Source: Trichomonas vaginalis G3
Taxonomy: Eukaryota > Parabasalia > Trichomonadida > Trichomonadidae
NCBI RefSeq assembly: GCF_026262505.1
Contig: NC_067203.1
Location: 24,161,411 to 24,225,410 of the forward strand
Length of the DNA stretch: 64,000 bases
Direction of reading: 5' to 3'
Shown: positions 1 to 9,700 of the stretch, piece by piece
Layout of the letters: each line of letters starts with the position of its first letter
How positions within the stretch are numbered: the stretch's first letter is position 1
Position numbers and translations under genes: made by a program
Notes under the pieces: model-generated
Databases searched by the model: none
Told to the model about the DNA's origin: nothing
Seen by the model: the letters and a program-made list of their open reading frames with translations, nothing else

Positions 1-2660
1 GAGAATATATTCCAGCTGAAAAGGATTCAGTTCAACTTTCCTTTGTTAACCACATGGAATACACACTTGCAAGGTCTCGCTTCAACTTAGATGCATTCTC
101 ATCTTATCTCGCAGTTTCTTACTCAGTCCGTGATCGTTTAATCGAACTTTTCAACGATACACAAGAGTATTTCATCTCTTCAAAGGCTAAGCAAGTTTAC
201 TACGTTTCTGCTGAGTTCCTTGTTGGCAGATTCCTCAGAAACGCACTTCTTAACCTCGAACTTGAAGACCTCTACCGCAAGTCTCTTGCTGAACTCGATG
301 TTTCTCTTGATCAGATCTACAACGAAGAGTACGATCCAGGTCTTGGTAACGGTGGTCTTGGTCGTCTTGCCGCCTGCTTCATGGACTCACTCGCAACACT
401 CAACCTTCCAGGCTGGGGTTACGGTTTGATGTACTCCTTCGGTATGTTCAAGCAAATAATCGGCGCCGATGGTTCCCAGCTCGAAATTCCAGATTACTGG
501 CTCAACTTCGGTGACCCATGGCGTATCCAGAAGCCAACAGTCTGCCATCAAGTTCATTTCTATGGCCGCTGCGAGAATGGTGTTTGGAAGCCATCTCTTA
601 CAATCAACGCTGTCGCAAACGACTTCCTCATCCCAGGTTTCGGCACAGATAACACATTGGCCCTCAGACTTTGGTCCTCAAAGCCAACAGTCGAACTCGA
701 TGAAGAGAAGTTCCGTGGTGGTGACTACTTCCAGGCTATCACAATGAAGCAGCGCTGCGAGAACCTCACATCAGTTCTTTATCCAAACGATAACACATAC
801 GAAGGCAAGGAAATGAGACTCATGCAGGAGTACTTCATGTCCTCTGCTTCCCTCCAGGATATCATCCGCCGCCTCAAGACACATCAGAAGCAAGATATCA
901 GACAGCTTCCAAAGTACGCTGCCATCCAGCTCAACGATACACACCCAACAGTCATGGTCGCTGAGTGCCTCAGAATCCTTATGGATGAGGAAGACATGGG
1001 TCTCCTAGAAGCCCTCGAAATCACACGCAAGGTCTTCTCATACACATGCCACACACTCATGCCAGAAGCTCTTGAGAAGTGGGATGTTCCAATGTTCCAG
1101 AACATGCTTCCACGCCACCTCGAGATCATCTACCAGCTCAACCAGTACTACCTCGACGATGTTCGCGCTAAATACCACGTCACAGACGATGTTATCCGCA
1201 ACCTCTCCATCATCGAGGAGTCCAATCCAAAGAAGGTCCGTATGGCCAACCTCGCTGTCATCGGCTCTCACATGGTCAATGGTGTCGCTGCCATCCACTC
1301 AGAGCTCATGAAGATCTACGTCTTCAAGGACTTCGCCCAGCTCGAACCAAAGAAGTTCATCAACAAGACAAACGGTGTCACAATCAGAAGATGGCTCCAC
1401 CACTGCAACCCAGGTCTCTCACAGATCATCAACCGCGTTGTCGGTGACGAGAAGTGGGCTCTCAACGCTGAAGGCCTCACAGCTCTCACAAAGAAGCAGG
1501 ATGATCCAAACTTCATCGCTGAATGGGAAGCTGTCAAGCTCGCTAACAAGCAGCACCTTGCTGAACTCGTCAAGAAGACAACAGGCGTCGAACTCAACCC
1601 AGAGAAGCAGCTCTTCGATATCCAGGTCAAGCGTATCCACGAATACAAGCGCCAGCAACTCAACATCTTCTCAATCATCTACAGATACCTCAACATCCTC
1701 GAGATGACACCAGCAGAGCGCGCTAAGCTTGTTCCACGTGCAATGATCTTCGGTGGTAAGGCTGCTCCAGGCTACTACGCCGCCAAGAAGCTCATCAAGC
1801 TCATCAACAACGTCGCTAAGGTTGTCAATGCCGACAAGAACATCGGTGACCTCCTCAAGGTTGTCTACATTCCAAACTACAACGTTTCAGCCGCTGAAAT
1901 CATCATTCCAGGTACAGATGTCTGCGAGCAGATTTCTACAGCTGGTACAGAAGCTTCCGGCACATCCAACATGAAGTTCGCCTTCAACGGTGGCCTCATC
2001 ATCGGTACACACGATGGTGCTAACATCGAAATCGGTGACGCTATCGGTAACGAGAACGTCTTCTTCTTCGGTGAAGTCGCTGAAAACGTCGACACATACC
2101 GCGCTGCCGCTGAACACCCAATTCCAGCTGGCCTCCGCCGCGTTTTCGACACAATCAGAACAGGCCTCTTCGGTGATGTCAACGAGTACGAGTGCCTCAT
2201 CTACCCAGTCGAGCACGGAGATAACTACCTCGTCGCTAAGGACTTCGAAGACTACCTCGATGCCCAGAGAAGATGCGATGAAGCTTACAAGAACAAGGAA
2301 GAATGGACAAAGATGTCTATTGCTTCAACAGCTAACATGGCTAGATTCTCATCAGACAGAACAATCACAGAATACGCTAACGAAGTTTGGGGTATCCACG
2401 AGTGCAAGCTCCCAGTCGTTGAGCCAATCGAGGCTTCCGGTGTCCAACAGATGGGAGTCGGCTCAATCGGTGGCTCTCTCAGAAGACACCAGTCCGCTGC
2501 TTTCGCTGAACAGGCTCCATCATCAAACGGACCAACACTCTCTAAGGGAACATACGGCTCACTCTCAAGAAAGTCTCAGATCCCAGTCCCAGCTGCTCAA
2601 CCAGTTCAGGATTCAAAGAATGATGACCACGATGGCGAAATCGAAATCGACTACAACTAA
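1..2660 (+). CDS. Glycogen phosphorylase, 5' end cut by window edge
   Basis: Alpha-glucan phosphorylase releases glucose-1-phosphate from cytosolic glycogen. The frame is open to the window edge, so the ATG at 54 lies inside the gene. The codons before it (reading QLSFVNH) continue the family's N-terminal pattern. Hallmarks in order, numbered from M54, are the block GLGNGGLGRLAACF (about residues 96-109) and the pyridoxal-phosphate site EASGTSNMKFAFNGG with the Schiff-base lysine at K641. After the catalytic domain comes an unusual Ser/Gln-rich, low-complexity tail of about 75 residues ending in acidic residues; most phosphorylases lack this, and a regulatory or localisation role is only a guess. 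Codons are rich in C at third positions, as expected for high expression. The stop overlaps TAAA, the trichomonad poly(A) signal. Family assignment is secure; the missing N-terminus cannot be described. Confidence 0.97.
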   Translation, partial: EYIPAEKDSVQLSFVNHMEYTLARSRFNLDAFSSYLAVSYSVRDRLIELFNDTQEYFISSKAKQVYYVSAEFLVGRFLRNALLNLELEDLYRKSLAELDVSLDQIYNEEYDPGLGNGGLGRLAACFMDSLATLNLPGWGYGLMYSFGMFKQIIGADGSQLEIPDYWLNFGDPWRIQKPTVCHQVHFYGRCENGVWKPSLTINAVANDFLIPGFGTDNTLALRLWSSKPTVELDEEKFRGGDYFQAITMKQRCENLTSVLYPNDNTYEGKEMRLMQEYFMSSASLQDIIRRLKTHQKQDIRQLPKYAAIQLNDTHPTVMVAECLRILMDEEDMGLLEALEITRKVFSYTCHTLMPEALEKWDVPMFQNMLPRHLEIIYQLNQYYLDDVRAKYHVTDDVIRNLSIIEESNPKKVRMANLAVIGSHMVNGVAAIHSELMKIYVFKDFAQLEPKKFINKTNGVTIRRWLHHCNPGLSQIINRVVGDEKWALNAEGLTALTKKQDDPNFIAEWEAVKLANKQHLAELVKKTTGVELNPEKQLFDIQVKRIHEYKRQQLNIFSIIYRYLNILEMTPAERAKLVPRAMIFGGKAAPGYYAAKKLIKLINNVAKVVNADKNIGDLLKVVYIPNYNVSAAEIIIPGTDVCEQISTAGTEASGTSNMKFAFNGGLIIGTHDGANIEIGDAIGNENVFFFGEVAENVDTYRAAAEHPIPAGLRRVFDTIRTGLFGDVNEYECLIYPVEHGDNYLVAKDFEDYLDAQRRCDEAYKNKEEWTKMSIASTANMARFSSDRTITEYANEVWGIHECKLPVVEPIEASGVQQMGVGSIGGSLRRHQSAAFAEQAPSSNGPTLSKGTYGSLSRKSQIPVPAAQPVQDSKNDDHDGEIEIDYN

Positions 2661-3238
2661 ATTTACAATTACAACTTTTGTCACATAAAATTAGCATGAA
2701 CAATGCAACAAAACAAATACCTTAAATATTAATTTCTTCTACTGAAAAAAAAGTAAAAGGATTTTTTCTTCTTTCATTAAATTAACAAAAAAACTGTATT
2801 AGCAGTAATGAATTCTTATGTATCACAGCTGAATTTGGAATCAAATATGATGGTAGATTCTTGAAATATATTTATCAAATTTTAAATAAATGAAATTTGT
2901 GTGATAAAATTGTATGGATTGTCTTAAATTCTTGAATAATTTTCAAGTATTTGCTTGTAATGCTTCGAATTTTTAGTGATTTTGATATAATATAGTTATA
3001 AACTTTTAGGAAGCTTATCTTTAAGAATAAGGTATTACATTGTACCTGTATTTATGAGTTAATAGATTTGATCTTATTCTGAGATTACCATTCCATAAGC
3101 CATGGATAATTTCGTTCAAAAAAAATTGGCAAATGAAAAATCAGTTTTTAAAGAAATTAATCAATGATTATTATCCCTGTCACGATCTCATATCAATTTA
3201 GTTGTTGATTCATCCAAAAAGTCAGTTTTTCCAAAATT
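2661..3238. other. Intergenic, AT-rich
   Basis: This holds the 3' end of the phosphorylase transcript and the approach to the P1 promoter. No convincing ORF, RNA gene or repeat is visible. Confidence 0.6.
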
Positions 3239-3259
3239 AGCGGTTTGTGGTCGACCTTT
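3239..3259 (+). promoter_or_regulatory. M3 + M5 core promoter of ribosomal P1 gene
   Basis: AGCGGTTT at 3239-3246 matches the trichomonad M3 motif ([AGT][AG]C[GC]G[TC]T). CCTTT at 3255-3259 matches the M5 motif that overlaps the transcription start. The ATG follows at 3263, so the 5' leader would be under ten bases. The same pair in the same order precedes the L35 gene at 62458, which supports a real shared promoter type. Motif identities are recalled from published trichomonad promoter work. Confidence 0.7.
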
Positions 3260-3262
3260 GCA

Positions 3263-3580
3263 ATGAGTGCAGAACTTGCTTGTGTTTACGCCGCTTTAAT
3301 CCTTAACGATGATGGCAAGGAAATCAACGCAGAATCCCTTCAGAAGATCCTTGATGCTTCCGGCGTCAAGATTGAAAAGTTCTGGGTAGATCTTTATGCT
3401 GACTATTTCAAGAAGGCTGATGTTTCCGATTTAATCAAGAATGTTTCCCTCGGTGGTGCCCCATCTGCTGCTCCAGCTGCTGGTGCTGCCCCAGCTGCCG
3501 CTGCTGATGCTCCAAAGGAGGAAGCCAAGGAAGAGGAACCAGCTGCCCCACTTGACCTCGGTGATATGTTCGATTTCTAA
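3263..3580 (+). CDS. RPLP1: 60S acidic ribosomal protein P1
   Basis: This 105-residue stalk protein of the large ribosomal subunit helps recruit translation factors. The N-terminal half (MSAELACVYAALILNDDG, then EKFWVDLYADYF) is the P1 dimerisation fold. It is followed by an Ala/Pro/Gly hinge and a Glu/Lys-rich stretch. The end, LDLGDMFDF, is a variant of the usual conserved acidic tail GFGLFD. The SELACVYAALIL start separates P1 from P2. The ATG at 3263 is preferred over the upstream TTG codon at 3245, which lies inside the promoter. The stop overlaps TAAA. Codon use is that of a highly expressed gene. Confidence 0.95.
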   Translation: MSAELACVYAALILNDDGKEINAESLQKILDASGVKIEKFWVDLYADYFKKADVSDLIKNVSLGGAPSAAPAAGAAPAAAADAPKEEAKEEEPAAPLDLGDMFDF

Positions 3581-4470
3581 ACTAAACCGAACTGCTTTTG
3601 AATGAAAAATAAAACTGAATTACCATATTACTCATAACAAAATCAAATCAAAAAATTTTTACATTCATACTCCTTCCAAATTGCTTCTGCCTTTTATGGC
3701 ATTGATGCTTTTCGGAAAGAAATTTTTTATTTTAAGAAGTTGATATTTTTTTGATTTCTATTTCCTTTGAAGTCTAAGAAATTATCGACATTTTTACTTT
3801 TTGGCCAAATCTATATGATATATCCCTTATATATAACATTTTTGGCATCATTGCTCAAAAATTATTTCCAGTTATATATGTTCTTAAGTAACTTCCATAT
3901 TGGATGAATACTATTCAAAAATGTATTGGGTTTAATCATATTCCCTAATAAAAAATCAATATGGATTATGAGAATATGAAAGCATTCTTCTTTCTCTTTA
4001 GCATTCATTTAAAAATTGGTTTATAACATAGATCTACATGCAAAATAATGCCCTTCCAGGCATTAGTAAATCCTGGAATTTTCCAAATTTTTCTTAAATT
4101 TCAAAATTCGGAGTCAGTCTCACAAATTTTTTCTTTCGTTTTTTCATTTTCAAAATTATTTTGGAACAAACACTAGAAGATTATTGAAAATGAGATCAGC
4201 AGATCGTTTTTAAATTTCATCCTTTTCATAAATCAACAATTAAATCTATGATTTATTAATTTTTTCCTCAAATGATAAGTGTATTTTTCTTATTATTATC
4301 CAATTCTGCTAAAATATTATTATCCTGCTGATTAAGATACTAACTGCCATCGAAAATATATTGGAATTATCATTACTTGCAGAAATTCAATGAATAATAG
4401 TTTATAAAACTTATAAATCAGATAGTGTAAACTAGACACGCTTTACTATTATAATAATACAAACAATTAT
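3581..4470. other. Intergenic, AT-rich, between convergent genes
   Basis: About 890 bp separate the P1 stop from the stop of the minus-strand coiled-coil/RRM gene. No coding, RNA or repeat signal stands out. Confidence 0.6.
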
Positions 4471-6738
4471 TTAGAAAAATGCATCAGAGTCTTCATCATC
4501 ATCAGAAGATTCTTGATTTGTAGGAGGATCTGCTTGTTGTTTCGTTGGATGATCCGAAGATGATTCCTTTATATCATCTGATGCTTCATCAATAATGATA
4601 TCTGATTCAGAAGTGGAAGAACTGTTGAAAACTTGTCCACTTGGTTGAATTGTTTTGGTTTTATCAAAATCATCATCAGAGCTTTCATCTAAGATGATTT
4701 CTTCTTCAACAATTGGTTCTGGTTCTTTCTTTTCTTCTTTTTCACTACTACTCGAAGATTTTTCTTCAATTTTAACATCTTCTTTCTTTTCTTGAGGCTT
4801 CTCTTCCTTTTTCTCAACATGTTCAGTTTCTTTCTTCTCAGGAACTTCTTCTTTCTTTTCTTTTTCGGAATCTGACTTTTTATTTTCTTGTTTTTTGTTT
4901 TTAGAATCAGAAGATGATGAAGATGACGAAGAACTTGATAGTGATGAAGATTCCTCAACAATAATCTCTTCTTCAATTTCAGGTTCTGAATCTTTTTTAT
5001 CATTTTGTTTTGGAGGCTTAATTTCTTCTTTAGGCTTAACAGGATCAGGCTGCCTTACAGGCTCTTGTGGTTTTGGAGGTTCTTTTTGAGGAATTTGTTC
5101 TTTTGGCTTTGAATTTTCTTGAGATTTTGGAGGTTCTATGATAACAACAGGAGGTTTTGTTTCTTTAGGTGCAGGTTTCTCTTCTAACTGAAGTTTCTTC
5201 ACAGATTCTGGTTCAGGTCCCCAACTTATGTTCAAAAACACGTTTTCAACTTTCTGACCGTTCGAACCAATAAGAGCTTTCATAGCTTCTTCATGATTGA
5301 TGAATGTAACACGAGTTGATCGCTCATCTTCAGTAATATTAAGAATTGTTCCAAATTTTGTACAAATTTCTCTTGCAACATGCTCATTACGAAGATTTGT
5401 GATATTGATAGTCCTTCTAGAAGAAACAAAGCCAGTTGGAGAAGGTGTTGGCATTTGAATTGAAGTTGAAGGAGAACTACTTTGTTTTGGCTGAGAACTT
5501 GAAGCAGGTGGCTTGGATATTGATACTTCTTTATTCTGTTCAGTTGTAACAGGTTTATTACTTTCATTTTTGGTATTTTGATTCTCAATTTTTTGTTCTG
5601 GCTTTTTAACGACCTCAGGTGGTTTATTTTCAACATTTTTAGCGCTATCTTTAGGCTCAGGTTGCTTTTCTTCAACTTTACCTTTAGATTCAGTAATATT
5701 TTTGTCATTTTTGGGAGGAGATGGATTTTTATGAGATTCAATGAATTCTCTTTTGTTTCCTGCACGTTGGACTCTCTTTTCTCCTGTATCTAACTTATCG
5801 AAATTATCCTCAGAAATATTACGTGTTGGAATGTATCCTGTTGTCTTAGGCTTCGGTAATTCACCAACCATATGACGGGATGAACTCTTTTTCTCTTCAT
5901 CCTCTTGATTAAAGAAAATAGGAGTAACTTTTTTCTCAATTCTCGCTTGTTGCCTTTGATTCACTTCATTTGATTCAAATTCTTTGGTCTGCTTAACATA
6001 CTGTTCCATTAAAGCATTATATTTGTTTTGGGCAGTAGATAAATTTCTTTCTAGTAAAATTTCATTATTAAATCCGAGTTTGTTGCCATCTTCGATAACT
6101 TTCTTCAAATCTTGTATATCTTGTTTATATTGTTCATATATTTCTTGCTTATGCAAAAGCAAATTTTTGAGTTCAGCAATGTATTGTTGATTATCTCCTA
6201 TGAATTCAAGACCAAGTTTTTGGCGTTGTATCTCGATTTCTCTTCCAACTCTCTTTCTCTCTTGTGCAAGAGTATCAATTGAATCATTATATCTTTCAAT
6301 ATCTTTTTTAATGAGACCAATTTCAACTCGTAGATCTACTAATGCAGTTGGAGATGTATTTTTTCGAAGTTGAGTGATTTGATTTTCTAAATCACAACTT
6401 TTTTGTTGTAAAGTAACAATTCGGCTTTGTTTTTCTCTAAGGGTTTCGGCAGTTACATCGAAATTGTAAAGATCAGCATGTCTTTGCATAAATTCTTTGT
6501 TTTCATACTGATTTGATTTTTCTCTTTTTTCAGCCAAATCAGCTTCAAGACGTAATGCATCTACTTCTGTTTGTAATTGAACTATATCTAATTGCAAGTG
6601 CTCATATGCTTCAGCATACGTTTCTTCTGTATGGAGTTGTGCCTGTAAATAGTCATTATCCGGAGGAAACTCCAGAACTGGTTTAAGATTTTTCCGTTTT
6701 GATGAATTTTTATGACGTAATCCATCATTATAATTCAT
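4471..6738 (-). CDS. Coiled-coil protein with RRM-like domain and acidic Ser-rich tail
   Basis: A 755-residue protein of unknown function. Roughly residues 30-270 are heptad-rich coiled coil. A long Lys/Glu/Pro/Asn-rich linker follows. At about 440-515 there is a compact RRM-like fold, with TINITNL as the RNP2-like strand, EICTKFG and RVTFINHEEAMKAL as the RNP1-like region, then VENVFLNISWG. The last 230 residues alternate Pro/Lys/Glu with long serine runs and DESSDDD-type clusters resembling casein-kinase-2 sites. The architecture suggests a nuclear or ribonucleoprotein scaffold, which is inference. A possible Inr (TCATA on the minus strand, 6767-6763) lies about 26 bases before the ATG. Low-complexity content makes homology by eye unreliable outside the RRM. 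Confidence 0.85.
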   Translation of the reverse strand: MNYNDGLRHKNSSKRKNLKPVLEFPPDNDYLQAQLHTEETYAEAYEHLQLDIVQLQTEVDALRLEADLAEKREKSNQYENKEFMQRHADLYNFDVTAETLREKQSRIVTLQQKSCDLENQITQLRKNTSPTALVDLRVEIGLIKKDIERYNDSIDTLAQERKRVGREIEIQRQKLGLEFIGDNQQYIAELKNLLLHKQEIYEQYKQDIQDLKKVIEDGNKLGFNNEILLERNLSTAQNKYNALMEQYVKQTKEFESNEVNQRQQARIEKKVTPIFFNQEDEEKKSSSRHMVGELPKPKTTGYIPTRNISEDNFDKLDTGEKRVQRAGNKREFIESHKNPSPPKNDKNITESKGKVEEKQPEPKDSAKNVENKPPEVVKKPEQKIENQNTKNESNKPVTTEQNKEVSISKPPASSSQPKQSSSPSTSIQMPTPSPTGFVSSRRTINITNLRNEHVAREICTKFGTILNITEDERSTRVTFINHEEAMKALIGSNGQKVENVFLNISWGPEPESVKKLQLEEKPAPKETKPPVVIIEPPKSQENSKPKEQIPQKEPPKPQEPVRQPDPVKPKEEIKPPKQNDKKDSEPEIEEEIIVEESSSLSSSSSSSSSSDSKNKKQENKKSDSEKEKKEEVPEKKETEHVEKKEEKPQEKKEDVKIEEKSSSSSEKEEKKEPEPIVEEEIILDESSDDDFDKTKTIQPSGQVFNSSSTSESDIIIDEASDDIKESSSDHPTKQQADPPTNQESSDDDEDSDAFF

Positions 6739-7112
6739 ATCTGATGGAGTTACGTTTAAAATTATGATTCATTTATACGACAAACTGCATTAAAATAGCA
6801 AATAAAATAACATATTAAAAGGAAAGTCATAAAAAATAAAGATTTTTGAAAATAAAAATATCAGATTTTCAGTAAATCATGTTAAACTTTCACAGAGAAG
6901 CTCATCGATGCCACAAACAAAACAAGTTATTTAACAGAATGGTATAGAAAGTCAAGTTATTAGTAAGATATAAATTGATTTTCACAATCTTCGAATCTAA
7001 TCAAGTATATAAAACGAGGTCCTCTCAGTTTTCTAGTTAATGGAATTTATGGTTTACTTAAGTAGAATTTTGAAAAAAATTTGATTATTTTTTTATAAAA
7101 AACCATTTATTT
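6739..7112. other. Intergenic, AT-rich
   Basis: This contains the upstream region of the coiled-coil/RRM gene and the 3' end of the nucleoside-kinase gene, both on the minus strand. Apart from the possible Inr at 6763-6767, nothing recognisable is present. Confidence 0.5.
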
Positions 7113-8624
7113 TTAGTACTTGAGATCGGAACCACCAACGAATTCGCGAATGCACGAAATGTGTGGAACAACTTCAACGGAAACTGGGTAGAAGAGGTTG
7201 AGGAGTCCGAGGAGCCTTCTAGCCTCGTTGGAGATTGCCTCAGCCTCTGGTGAGTTTGGATCTTCTCCTGGCTCTGGGAGAGTTGCTTCTGAAAGAAGAC
7301 CTTTGCCGTAAATTGAGAGAACAGGGAGTTCGTAAACGAGAGCAGAGTTGAAGAAGAGCTCTGCGTTCATCTGGTATGGGAAGATGTTAATTTCTTCACC
7401 CTTTCTAACGGATGTCCATCTGGATAATGTCTTACGTGGGGAATAGCCACGGTATCTGTAGTCACGGATCATACGGCGGATAAGACGAAGATCGGATGTT
7501 GGGAAGCGGTGGTTGCAATCGACGTTGATTGGTGTCATGGCGGAAACGTAAATTGGAGTAACTTTTTCACGGCCAATTTCGTCAAGAAGGATTGGGTTAA
7601 GGCCATGGATACCTTCGATGATGAGGAATGTGTTATCATTGAGCTTCAATTTCTCATTTTCAACATCAACACCTGTTCCTGATGTGAAAATGAATTTTCT
7701 GCGTGGAACTTCCTCACCGTTGAGGAGGCGGTGGATCTTATCTGTAAGAACTGGAACGTTGAGGGCTGTAATGGATTCGAAATCTTGCATTCCGTCTGGT
7801 CCCTTTGGAATATCGTCACGGTTCTTGTAGAAGTCATCCATCTCCATGACAAGGGACTGGTAGCCGTTAACACGAAGGGCAATGGCAAGGCGCTTGGCGA
7901 ATGTTGTCTTATTTGAAGATGATGGACCAGCAATGGTGACAACCTTCTTTGTGGCGAAGTTGGAACAAAGGTGGTCGGCAATATAGGCGAGCTTGTTATC
8001 ATGAAGGCCTTCAGCAACCCACTTGATTTCATCAATCTTACGCTTGTAAATTAATTCGTTAAGCTTGGAGATGTAGTCAACACCGATAAGCTTAGCCCAC
8101 TCATGGTATTCATGGAACATCTTGAGTGTGACGATTGGATCCTTGAATGGCTTGATTTCGTTTGGAGAAGTAAGAAGTGGGAAGCGGACGATGAGACCAT
8201 CGTTGTATGGAACAATTTCGAAGATTTTCAGTCTTTCCTTATCAGTAGACATTGGTTCAATAACGTAATCGATAGATTCACCAAGCTTGATGCAAGGGAT
8301 GAAATCATCCTGCCAAGTCTTAAGTACACCAACTTTGTCATCCATACCGAGAGCGGTGAAGTGTTCAATGAGTTGTTCACGAGGTAATGGAATAAGTTCG
8401 ATTGATTGATTTCCGTTAAGAACTGCCATGATTGCGTCGGCAAGATGCTTTGCCTGATCTGCTGTAATCTTTTCTCCGCGAAGGTCTGTGCACCACAAAC
8501 CATCACCAACGGAATGTTCAACTTTTAATTGACGATTGAATAATTCATTGTATTGGGACCATGCAAGAAAGTTAAGTGTAGCATGTTCCGAAATTAACTG
8601 AGCGCGGGGAATCTCTCCAGACAT
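7113..8624 (-). CDS. Uridine kinase/phosphoribulokinase-family nucleoside kinase (Udk-like, extended)
   Basis: A P-loop kinase of the Udk/PRK family (503 residues) that would phosphorylate a nucleoside, probably uridine, for salvage; trichomonads depend on nucleoside salvage. The N-terminal 220 residues match the extension found in large bacterial Udk-like kinases, beginning with a threonyl-tRNA-synthetase-like region (GEKITADQAKHLADAI). The kinase core starts with Walker A GPSSSNKTT at 233-241 (K239). MEMDDFYKNRDDIPKGPDG follows as the substrate-binding loop, then FLIIEGIHGLNP as the Walker B/lid region and RRMIRDYRYRGYSPRKTL. An Asn replaces the usual Gly of the P-loop before the Lys. Substrate specificity is not shown by sequence. 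A possible Inr (TCATA, minus strand) lies at 8652-8648. Confidence 0.9.
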   Translation of the reverse strand: MSGEIPRAQLISEHATLNFLAWSQYNELFNRQLKVEHSVGDGLWCTDLRGEKITADQAKHLADAIMAVLNGNQSIELIPLPREQLIEHFTALGMDDKVGVLKTWQDDFIPCIKLGESIDYVIEPMSTDKERLKIFEIVPYNDGLIVRFPLLTSPNEIKPFKDPIVTLKMFHEYHEWAKLIGVDYISKLNELIYKRKIDEIKWVAEGLHDNKLAYIADHLCSNFATKKVVTIAGPSSSNKTTFAKRLAIALRVNGYQSLVMEMDDFYKNRDDIPKGPDGMQDFESITALNVPVLTDKIHRLLNGEEVPRRKFIFTSGTGVDVENEKLKLNDNTFLIIEGIHGLNPILLDEIGREKVTPIYVSAMTPINVDCNHRFPTSDLRLIRRMIRDYRYRGYSPRKTLSRWTSVRKGEEINIFPYQMNAELFFNSALVYELPVLSIYGKGLLSEATLPEPGEDPNSPEAEAISNEARRLLGLLNLFYPVSVEVVPHISCIREFVGGSDLKY

Positions 8625-8647
8625 AAAAAAGTGAGGTGGTCGAGAAC

Positions 8648-8652
8648 TATGA
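8648..8652 (-). promoter_or_regulatory. Possible Inr (TCATA) of nucleoside kinase gene
   Basis: The pentamer TCATA on the minus strand matches the trichomonad initiator TCA(+1)Py(T/A), with A+1 about 25 bases before the ATG. The motif is short and common in AT-rich DNA, so support is weak. Confidence 0.4.
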
Positions 8653-9700
8653 ACTTTACAAAACTTAAAAAACGATGAAAAAAATCGATCATCATGAGAT
8701 TATTTGATCAAATAAAAAGTCACTCTATGAGGAGTAGATTTTCTTCAATAACGTGAAATTTTACAATATTCACATCGTTTCATTTTTTTGATTGGGGAAA
8801 TTTTTATTCAAGGAAGATTTAAGATTTAAGTTTCTTATGATCCAGAGAGTAAAATTTACTCACTATTTGAAGCGACTATTTAAAATTAGGAAATTCGTTA
8901 TGAACTTTTCCCTCGGATCTCGAATATTCTCATAGAATACCAAATTTTGGGTCACTAACAAATTACACTTCTTTATGCCGAAAGCAATTAAATGAGGTTT
9001 TAGTTTCCATTCGTTGCGAATCTGGGATCTATAATACCAAATACATCTACACAAATCGTTTTGCTAACACAATTGGACAATCAAGATATACATAGTATTA
9101 AAACGCTGCATGGATTTGGTAAAATACTCACTAAGGATTCAGATTTCAAACTAACCAACTCCCTATATAAGCCAATGCATAATTAAGCTTATTTAACATT
9201 CCTTGTACATTGAAAGCTTAAAAATCATATTATTTCATTTCAATAACAATAAATCTATGTAATTTCCTAGATATCACATCATGCTGTTGAGGACAAGAGT
9301 GAGTAGCTGATTTTATTATATATAATTTGCCTTATTTGAGTCATTCACTACATTTGCATTTGATCTCAATTAAAATCTATGAAATCAATCAGTTTTTATA
9401 AGTCTTCTCCAAATAGAATTAGATTTCATCATAAAACGATGAATCATCAGCAATCACATGTTCAAAGAAGATTCGAATCTCCTTCTGAATTTATTTCTTT
9501 AAATATAAGATGTAGAAGATTAAATATTGTTAATTCTTGAAAGAAGAGCGCTGTTAATCAGGCTGAAGATTCAAATTCATATAAAAAGTAGCAAATTCTT
9601 AGAAATTCAGAAAAGAATCGAGAGATATCTTCTTTGAACTTATGAATAGAATGTTATCTTATTTTTCAAGAACTGTAAAAAGTGCCTCTTTTTTTGATTG
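8653..9700. other. Intergenic between divergent genes, AT-rich
   Basis: About 1 kb separates the minus-strand nucleoside kinase from the plus-strand Rad23-like gene. Only short non-conserved frames occur. Apart from the nucleoside-kinase Inr just before it, no promoter motif is convincing. Confidence 0.5.

Noticed and set aside
1072-2688. Several long antisense and out-of-frame ORFs in the phosphorylase gene
   Set aside because: They shadow a strongly biased coding frame and give Ser/Thr-rich, non-conserved products.
4689-5765. Lys/Leu-rich minus-strand ORFs within the coiled-coil/RRM gene
   Set aside because: They are frame shadows of its low-complexity Lys/Glu/Ser sequence.
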